64,000 nucleotides of DNA from Oscillatoria sp. SIO1A7 (GTDB lineage Bacteria; Cyanobacteriota; Cyanobacteriia; Cyanobacteriales; Laspinemataceae): NCBI GenBank assembly GCA_010672965.1, contig JAAHFN010000035.1:1-64000 (forward strand). The letters are read 5' to 3'. Below are positions 54,468 to 61,189 of the stretch, one piece after another. A program made the position numbers and the translations under genes. How positions within the stretch are numbered: position 1 is the first letter of the stretch; every line of letters starts with the position of its first letter. Under the pieces are notes generated by a model. The model had not been told where the DNA came from. It ran no database searches and saw nothing but the letters and a program-made list of their open reading frames with translations.

Positions 54468-55589
54468 TTAAATCCAATCCGGCCCAAACCAAAGACCTGC
54501 TTTGGCTTCTACAGGGGTCTGAGATTCCCAGGCCAGACGAATATACAGAATCTCTCTAGCCATGACGCTTGAAGCTCTTCCTCCTAAAAACTTGGAAATT
54601 AAGGCCAGATTGGGAGGCCAAGCTTCCTCAGTCGAGCTTTCATAGCACAATCCCGGCCAACTTAACAGAGCTTTACATTTTTCCGGGGTGCATAACTGGG
54701 TTTCAACCAAATAGTTCAATAAGGGTTGCCATTGGGCGCTGTCGTCTAAACGCCGATCCAAGTAGCATTCCAAGCTGATTTTTCCTAAATTATCAGAGCC
54801 AAACTCTATATTGAGAACTACTCTATCCACAAGACCTTCTAGCGTCAGAGCGATCGCCTCCCAATCTACTGCCGACCCAAGCCAGCCGCTGTTATTCGAG
54901 TACTGCGAAAGATCCAGCGCCGGAATAGCGCTGACATCTATTCTTATTTTTTTTAGCTTTATCTCTTGTGACCTGACTTGTTGTGAACTGACTTGTTGTG
55001 GCTTTACCTGTTGTTCGCTCCCTATCATCAATCCGAGGTAAAGCACTTGGGCTCCGGTCGGCAATGCTTGCAAACTGGCGAACAAGTTTTCTTGCACTCC
55101 CCCTGGAATCTCTCGGTCGTATATTTGCTCTATTGCCTTCTGCGCCAGCCAACAGCAGTTGGCAGCTCTCTCCACGCCGAAGTGTAACTCGCCCAAGTCT
55201 AACTCGTCGCTCTCTATTGCCCCCAAAAATACACCATTCGGAATCGGAATATCTTGGTGCTTATCTAGATCGAAGTTCAGCCAAATACTCTCTATTCCTT
55301 GCCCCAGAGCAGATATACCTTGCTCCCGAGCCAGAGATAATTTCTGGATGCACTGCCACTCCTGAAAAGAGAGCAGTTGCGAGTCTATCTGCGAGGCTTT
55401 GTCTGGGAGATGGACGGCAAAGCTGGCGGGTTGGATGCCCGCTCCCAAACCGCATTCCAACCAAGAACCCCAGCTTGGCTGCAAAAGATTAGCGAGGCGA
55501 TCGAGTTGCAACAGGGATGCTTCTGAGACTAACTCGGGCGGGAAATAGGGGTTTATAACTCTTAGGTAATCGGCTAGACGGTAATCCAT
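54468..55589 (-). CDS. unknown protein downstream of the NHLP-like gene
   Basis: A 373-residue protein starting at MDYRLADYLRVINPYFPPE; an in-frame TTG at 55664 would add 25 charged residues. Recurring patterns include AIPALDLSQYSNNSGWLGSA, KISLECYLDRRL and CYESSTEEAWPPNL. A Gln/Ser-rich insert (about 205-230) looks like tandem duplication of short codon blocks (QVSSQQVRSQ). No catalytic motif or membrane span stands out. Its position 212 bases after the NHLP-like gene on the same strand suggests a shared function, possibly peptide modification or immunity. I do not recognise the family. Confidence 0.65.
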   Translation of the reverse strand: MDYRLADYLRVINPYFPPELVSEASLLQLDRLANLLQPSWGSWLECGLGAGIQPASFAVHLPDKASQIDSQLLSFQEWQCIQKLSLAREQGISALGQGIESIWLNFDLDKHQDIPIPNGVFLGAIESDELDLGELHFGVERAANCCWLAQKAIEQIYDREIPGGVQENLFASLQALPTGAQVLYLGLMIGSEQQVKPQQVSSQQVRSQEIKLKKIRIDVSAIPALDLSQYSNNSGWLGSAVDWEAIALTLEGLVDRVVLNIEFGSDNLGKISLECYLDRRLDDSAQWQPLLNYLVETQLCTPEKCKALLSWPGLCYESSTEEAWPPNLALISKFLGGRASSVMAREILYIRLAWESQTPVEAKAGLWFGPDWI

Positions 55590-55800
55590 TGGCCAACCCT
55601 GGGGCTTTAAACCGCTCCCTCGCTCTTGCTCTTCTGGCTTTTCTATCTCTGTTGTAAAAATCAATGATCTTAAGAGCCCCTGACTCTTCCCCCAAAAATT
55701 TTGACTCTTAAACTAGAGTCTGTTTTTGCACTATCTTACCCTTATATTCTCGCCTCACCTTCGCCATATTGCTTAATTGGCTTTAATGGGACATTCCAGC

Positions 55801-56040
55801 CTACTTTATTTTATCTTTAACCAAATAGGGCAATACTATATATATTACCTTTTGGCTTTCTTCCACTACTCTGATTTGAATGTCTGCTGGCAGCTCCGCA
55901 CCGAATTCTTTAGCGATCGCTCTTTTCGGACTAGCCATTAATTCCTGCTTAAAGTCAGAATCCTGTAAGGCTTTGGCGATTACTTGTATCTCCAAATCTT
56001 GTTCGCTCTCTCCATTATTCGCACCTAGCCTTGAGTTCAT
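55801..56040 (-). CDS. NHLP-leader-like small protein
   Basis: A 79-residue acidic-to-amphipathic protein with the features of the nitrile-hydratase-like leader peptide family of RiPP precursors. These are DSDFKQELMASPKRAIAKEF (about 28-47) and the strand IQIRVVEESQKVIYIVLP. After LP only about seven residues remain (YLVKDKIK), so a core peptide, if any, is very short and lacks Cys, Ser or Thr. It may be a stand-alone leader-like protein. It precedes an unknown gene and lies downstream of a two-component regulator. Confidence 0.72.
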   Translation of the reverse strand: MNSRLGANNGESEQDLEIQVIAKALQDSDFKQELMASPKRAIAKEFGAELPADIQIRVVEESQKVIYIVLPYLVKDKIK

Positions 56041-56371
56041 TCCCGATTGCCAGCTAATTTACAACCCAGATTCCCAAATCTCTAATCTTATACTGTTACT
56101 GCTTTAAATATACTTACTTAATGTCAGTATATTTTTATTAAAAATAATTTGAATATATAATTTATCGTTGCTTGCCCTAAAAAACATAATAGCGATTTCT
56201 CGATCGATTCGACAATGGATATTTTTACGATTCGATTGGGAATTTTCTCGATCGGTTCGTTTATAATTCTCTGTTCACTGAAAACGCAGTTGGCGACCTG
56301 TTATAAATTATAAGTCATCTTGACAACCAATAACCTATAACCGATCGCCAATAAATTAAATCCTCTCATTT
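56041..56371. promoter_or_regulatory. AT-rich region with inverted repeat
   Basis: Between the response regulator and the NHLP-like gene. AAATATACT (56106-56114) pairs with AGTATATTT (56126-56134) across an 11-base loop, 66 bases upstream of the NHLP-like start. It could be an operator for the AraC-type regulator (inference). No -35/-10 pair is clear. Confidence 0.4.
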
Positions 56372-57208
56372 CTAAGATAAGCTTTCTAGAGGATCGCCCG
56401 CTCGCTGTGCGTCCCTCCAAGTTTTTGGTGGTTGTTGGTGAACTTTACGAAAATGCTTGACAAAGTGACCCGTATCCACATACCCCACAATCTCTGCAAC
56501 CTTGTGAACTGTCAATTCCGTTTCTATCAAGAGGTGACGCGCCTGGAACATTCGGCGTTGGACAATCCATTGATACAATGTTTGTCCGGTCAAGCGACGT
56601 ACCAAGCTAGTTAAGTAGGATGGCGAGTAGCCGAAAGCTTTTGCAATCTCGTTTAAACCTATGGATTGCGGGTAGTTTTCCTCTACGAAAGCAAATATCT
56701 CCTGCAACTGGCGGTGTTCGGGAAACTGGAAGGGAATCGGAGTTTTGGTCAGAGCCTCCGGTTCTTGCTCCCGAGGTATTGGCACTTTTTTATTTGGCTC
56801 CGCAACATTCTTGGCCGCCCCGTATAGCTGCTTCAGCAAGTTTCGCGATCGCAACCGAGCGGCGATCGCTTCTACCAACTCCACTGTAGTAAAGGGCTTG
56901 CTAAGATAATCATCGGCTCCCAATGCCATCCCCTGACGTTGTGCTAGCCGGTCGTTCTTCGCCGATAGAAAAATAAGCGGAATAGTTGCCGTAACTATAT
57001 CTTTTCTTAAAGCACTCAGTACCCCATACCCATCTAGCTTTGGCAAAACTATATCGCATAGTACGAGATCTGGCTGATGGATATGCGCTTGTTCCACCCC
57101 GCTCCGGCCGTTATTAGCCTCCACAACACTAAAACCCTCAGACTCCAAGCAGTCCGCAATCATGTCTCGGGTTGTTGCTTCGTCTTCGATTACCAAAATT
57201 TTGCTCAT
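56372..57208 (-). CDS. response regulator with AraC-type output domain
   Basis: A 278-residue two-component regulator. The receiver (1-122) has phospho-acceptor D52 (LCDIVLP), acidic pair E9/D10-type start and K104 (LSKPF). A linker leads to an AraC/XylS double helix-turn-helix (about 170-270) with NEIAKAFGYSPSYLTSLVRRLTGQTLYQW and VAEIVGYVDTGHFVKHFRK. It should bind DNA after phosphorylation. The histidine kinase gene upstream, on the same strand, is the likely partner. Targets are unknown; the NHLP-like gene next to it is the nearest candidate. Confidence 0.9.
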   Translation of the reverse strand: MSKILVIEDEATTRDMIADCLESEGFSVVEANNGRSGVEQAHIHQPDLVLCDIVLPKLDGYGVLSALRKDIVTATIPLIFLSAKNDRLAQRQGMALGADDYLSKPFTTVELVEAIAARLRSRNLLKQLYGAAKNVAEPNKKVPIPREQEPEALTKTPIPFQFPEHRQLQEIFAFVEENYPQSIGLNEIAKAFGYSPSYLTSLVRRLTGQTLYQWIVQRRMFQARHLLIETELTVHKVAEIVGYVDTGHFVKHFRKVHQQPPKTWRDAQRAGDPLESLS

Positions 57209-57859
57209 CCTAAACCGCCTTTGAGCTGCACTTTATAATATGGTTCGGTCTCGTTTTTTCTATTTTTTAGCCTTTAGCTTAGCTTGCGGCCTCGGGCAAT
57301 TCGCCCTACAGCTTATGCGCAGAGCGCAAAGCTGCGCCAACAGCTTTTTTGAGCATTCAGCTTGTTAACTTTTTTGCCTAACGAGCGATCGTTAGTTTTT
57401 TTTATTTTTTCGCCTAGCCTGCGCTTCACCTTTGGCGGCCTTTAGCCTTCAGCTTTCATCCATCACCCGTTAGTTTTTTTTGCCTTCACCCATCAGCTTG
57501 TTACTTAGAAATAAGCTTGCAGCGCTCGGCCTACCCTGCCGGAAGGGCTTCACCCAAAAGCTTTTCTTTTTTGCTTACTAGGCCATATCCCTTGGCTCTT
57601 TCCTGAAACTTAGATTTATTTTTATACATTTTAGTTGCACCCATGCCTTACTCGCTCCATAAATTATTATAGCTAATCAAAAATCATCCCTGTTGTTAAC
57701 ATCTGTTTATTTTTTTATATCGGTGCTTCACGAGCTATTTGCGGCCATTGTTTTGCCATTATCATTTTTGCTGCATGGTGGCTGGGCGCATTTCGTCCAG
57801 CCACCATGCAGGCCACCACCATCCACGACTCTATTATATAGAGTTACTGCTAGCTCTGT
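57209..57859. other. gene-free gap between regulator and kinase
   Basis: Degenerate AGCCTTTAGC/AGCTTTTGC-type repeats fill much of it. A 14-bp perfect stem-loop is listed separately. No gene seen. Confidence 0.5.
57772..57810 (-). terminator. 14-bp perfect stem-loop after the histidine kinase
   Basis: TGCATGGTGGCTGG (57772-57785) and its exact complement (57797-57810) with an 11-base loop, 50 bases past the kinase stop. It is not followed by a T run, so it may be a processing or stability structure. Confidence 0.5.
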
Positions 57860-60295
57860 CTAGGAGCTATTTAGGGGCAATGTAACGGTGAATGTTGTAC
57901 CCTTGTCGAGCTGACTCGAACAGGTAATCTGACCGCCATGCAAGCGGACAAACTTTTTCACAACTGCCAATCCTACGCCGTACCCAGGGATATCGCCCAC
58001 ATTCTCTCCTCTGTGAAAGGGTTCAAAGAGTTTTTGCCTATCTGCCCAAAGAATCCCAATACCTCGGTCTTCTATCTGAAAAGTTATCTGACCGCCTATT
58101 GTAGCGCAGGCGTTTTTCGCATCTTGGTTTGTAGTGCAAGCTTCTTCTAATGTAGGGTCATCCCCCTCTTCTGGACTGAAGGCTACCTTGAGAAAAACCG
58201 GACTTTCTGGGGCGGAGTATTTACAGGCATTCGAGAGTAGGTTGGTCAGAATTGGTTCCAGCAGTTTTGCATCTAAGTTGAATAGCTTTGGACTATTAGG
58301 CGTATTAACTCTAGGGTTATTCTCTTCTGTTATATCCTGTATGTTTTTTCCTATCGGTGTTTCGGCGTTTTTTACTGTAGCCTCTAGTTCGCGATCGCCC
58401 TGCGTCTTCCTAGCAAAGTCACCCTGCCTATAAATAAAGTGAATTGGATGTCCGGCGCTTGTTGGTTCCAGCTCTATCGAAGCTACTATCTCCTGGCAAA
58501 ACCGAATTAAGTCTAGGGGTTGGGGGTCGTATTTAATCTTGCCTGCATCGGCACACCCCATCACCAAAACATCATTCAATAATTTGTTGATTTGATGGAC
58601 TGCAGATTGGATGCGAGCCAAATACTTAGATTTTTTCTCTTTTTTCCAGCCATCTCCGTAGTTTTGGAGAGAACTGGCTGCAAAGGATATTATGTTTAGG
58701 GGCTTGCCGAACTCGTGGGAGAGCATGGACACTAAATGCGATCGCCACTGGCTCAGTTCTTTTTCCTGAGCTAACGCCCTATGAACCGCCAGCTCTGCTT
58801 TTTTGCGATCGGTAACATCTACTGCTATGCCCAGCACCGCCATTTCCCCTTCTATTTTTATTTTGCTAATCCAACAGTCCAGCCAGCGATCCTCCCCGCT
58901 CTTGGTTACAAAGCGGAATTCTTTATGCTGCGGATTATTTTCCTCTTGTTCTACTACTTCCGAGTCCTCGCTAACTTCCATCAACTGTTGGAACTTGCTA
59001 TTTTCTAGAAGTTCTGGACTCGAATAACCCGTAATAGTTGTCCCGGCTGGATTGACGTAGCGAAACCTCTCTTTGCGATCTATATATATAATCGCATCGG
59101 TCATCTCGGCCAAAACACGAAACTGTGCTTCGCTTTGACGCAGTTCGCTTTGGGCGCGCTCGCATACCGTAATATCCCGAAAAGTCCAGACCGTACCGAT
59201 AATCCTCTTGCCCAACTTCTGAGTTCTGGAGGAGCAATCGAACATGCGCCCATTTTTCAATCGCAAAATCTCTGGTTTTTCCCCCTCGGTGCTGCCATGT
59301 ATTGCCTGAAATAGACGAATCGCCTCCGCTCGTTCGCACTGGAGCGCTAAAAATTCTAGCCATTGTTTGGAATCGACCACAGCTCTGATTCTCTCGGGAA
59401 TCTCCCACATCTCCACTAGACTTTGGTTAAAAGCCGTGACTGTGCCCTCTGTACTCAATCCTAAAACCCCGTCTGCTAAGGATTCCAAGGTCGATTGCAC
59501 TAGGCAAAAGGATTCATCTGGATTTAATTCATCTGGATTTAATTCATCTGGATTTAATTCATCTGGATTTAATTCATCTGGATTTAATTCATCTGGATTT
59601 AACTTAGGAGACTTCTGGGAACCCTTAGTCCCCTCCTGGGAGGGTTTTTCCCCGATCGCAGTACCCGCCCCCATACTCCCGAGAGGGGGCATCGCGCCTA
59701 AGCGATCGCTACTCTCCCATTGGAGCCTTTCGTTTTCCTCGGTCAAGTCTCGACCAATTACCTGGAGTCGAACTACAGTTCCCGCCCCGTTTCTAATGGC
59801 TTTTACAAATAAATCGATTATGGCCGAACTGCCGTCAAAGCGTTGCAAGGGAACTTGGCCGCGAACCGAACGACCTTTTTGAGCAGTAGCGATCGCCCAT
59901 AGCAACCATTGCTTTGCTGCTTCCTGCGACCACCAGCGCGTTTGCCAAATCGGATCTCCCTTCGATCCCGCCTCTACTCCCCCCAGCTCCAGGGCAGCTT
60001 TATTCGCCTCTATGAGAGTACCTCCAGGGCAGAGCGTCCACTCTAGCAGCGGATCTCCGTCGTTTTCTTCCCCACAGGTTTTTACCTCTTTGGAGCCGAG
60101 GGCGATCGCTACTTTTTCTTGGTCGGCCAGTTCGAGTTGCAGCCTTTTGACTAACTCCTGTACTTCTGGCGTTTCCAGTTCTGGCGTTTCCAGTTCTGGC
60201 GTTTCCAGCTCTGGCTTTTTGGTCCGTGAGGCACTTTCTCGTGCCAAGCCATTAATGGCCCAGTTCCATTTAATCCCAAAAGTCTCAAAAGTCAT
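57860..60295 (-). CDS. multi-PAS sensor histidine kinase
   Basis: An 811-residue kinase without membrane spans. An N-terminal helix with three ELETP repeats precedes three PAS-like domains (about 75-195, 270-390, 395-510). HisKA has the phospho-acceptor His in SMLSHEFGKPLN (near residue 530). The HATPase domain has NLLSNACKYS, EDRGIGI, FEPFHRG and GYGVGLAVV. Between PAS 1 and 2 are six copies of LNPDE. It probably phosphorylates the AraC-type regulator encoded 650 bases downstream. PAS ligands cannot be read from sequence. Confidence 0.9.
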   Translation of the reverse strand: MTFETFGIKWNWAINGLARESASRTKKPELETPELETPELETPEVQELVKRLQLELADQEKVAIALGSKEVKTCGEENDGDPLLEWTLCPGGTLIEANKAALELGGVEAGSKGDPIWQTRWWSQEAAKQWLLWAIATAQKGRSVRGQVPLQRFDGSSAIIDLFVKAIRNGAGTVVRLQVIGRDLTEENERLQWESSDRLGAMPPLGSMGAGTAIGEKPSQEGTKGSQKSPKLNPDELNPDELNPDELNPDELNPDELNPDESFCLVQSTLESLADGVLGLSTEGTVTAFNQSLVEMWEIPERIRAVVDSKQWLEFLALQCERAEAIRLFQAIHGSTEGEKPEILRLKNGRMFDCSSRTQKLGKRIIGTVWTFRDITVCERAQSELRQSEAQFRVLAEMTDAIIYIDRKERFRYVNPAGTTITGYSSPELLENSKFQQLMEVSEDSEVVEQEENNPQHKEFRFVTKSGEDRWLDCWISKIKIEGEMAVLGIAVDVTDRKKAELAVHRALAQEKELSQWRSHLVSMLSHEFGKPLNIISFAASSLQNYGDGWKKEKKSKYLARIQSAVHQINKLLNDVLVMGCADAGKIKYDPQPLDLIRFCQEIVASIELEPTSAGHPIHFIYRQGDFARKTQGDRELEATVKNAETPIGKNIQDITEENNPRVNTPNSPKLFNLDAKLLEPILTNLLSNACKYSAPESPVFLKVAFSPEEGDDPTLEEACTTNQDAKNACATIGGQITFQIEDRGIGILWADRQKLFEPFHRGENVGDIPGYGVGLAVVKKFVRLHGGQITCSSQLDKGTTFTVTLPLNSS
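59511..59600. repeat. six 15-bp in-frame repeats in the kinase
   Basis: Unit GATTTAATTCATCTG, identical in each copy, encodes LNPDE six times. A second 15-bp repeat (three copies of ELETP) lies near the start of the gene at about 60165-60215. Confidence 0.95.
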
Positions 60296-60575
60296 ACCCT
60301 ATAGGCGTTTTAAGTCCTTCTCGACCTACTCTTTTAGCAGCATAGCCTACAAAATTTAGCAGCTCTCCGTAAACTCGCGTATTTCCTTCTCTGAAGTTAC
60401 CGCTATACAAGCATTTGAAAGATTGTGATTATTTTTTTTAGCATTCCTCAATTGCCATAATCTCTCTGCCTTTTGTTGTAGCTACAAAATGCTACCCCTA
60501 TTTAAGCACGCTAGCTAAACCAGCAAGTTTTGCATATTATCTTAATGTTTTCTTCATAATTATCCCCGATCGTGA

Positions 60576-60723
60576 TATAGCAATAAGCTCTCAGCTCTCA
60601 GCTCTCAGCTCTCAGCTCTCAGCAGCATTGCCGGGTGGGTAGCAAACGCAAAAAGTGCTTAGTTAGATGGCAGGACTTTAGCTGACTGCTCAGAGGCCGA
60701 TCGCCTGATAGCTTATTGCTATA
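60576..60723. repeat. TATAGCAATAAGC element with CTCAGCT array
   Basis: TATAGCAATAAGC and GCTTATTGCTATA are perfect 13-base terminal inverted repeats. Inside is an AGCTCTC array of five units (60586-60624). Confidence 0.8.
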
Positions 60724-60736
60724 ACATCCGTTAAAT

Positions 60737-60824
60737 GGGACTTACGCATCTACGCTACGGGTAGGGGCAACCACGGGGGGATTGCCCCTACAACGATCGG
60801 ATATAGATACTTTGCGTAAGTCCT
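60737..60824. mobile_element. MITE-A copy
   Basis: GGGACTTACGCA and TGCGTAAGTCC ends with internal GTAGGGGCAA/TTGCCCCTAC arms. Confidence 0.85.
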
Positions 60825-60905
60825 GTTAAATTAGAACGGGTTACCGATTGATTATTACAAGTAACTTAGTTAGTAATTGACTGGGTGGTGCCAGTTATTT
60901 GTATT

Positions 60906-60997
60906 AGGACTTACGCAGTGACATTATTTGTAGGGTGTCGCACCACGCAAGAGAGCGCTATATCTGCAATTAAATCGTACAGGAAAGCGTAAGTCCT
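60906..60997. mobile_element. MITE-A copy
   Basis: AGGACTTACGCA and GCGTAAGTCCT ends, with a different, unpaired interior (GTAGGGTGTCGCACCACGC). Confidence 0.8.
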
Positions 60998-61189
60998 ATG
61001 TATATAGCATTACCGACGCTCGGGCGCGGACAGTTACGAAGTGCCAATAGCTTGAATTGGCAAGACTTTGACGCTCAAGCTGACTGCTGCCCAAGCGTTG
61101 CCCAACGCGGCAGGGTAAGCTGACCGCTTACTGCTATATTATTGAAGCAAACGGCAATTTAAAAATCGCCAAACTTTCCTCGGCCCATC

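Larger units (their letters stand above)
60296..61189. other. repeat-filled gap upstream of dnaX
   Basis: Holds a CTCAGCT array, two MITE-A copies and a third, GC-rich TATAGC-bounded region (61003-61140). No gene is visible. The dnaX promoter is not obvious. Confidence 0.6.

Noticed and set aside
60586-60624. Possible CRISPR array
   Set aside because: The units are seven-base direct repeats without spacers; no repeat-spacer pattern or cas genes occur anywhere in the window.
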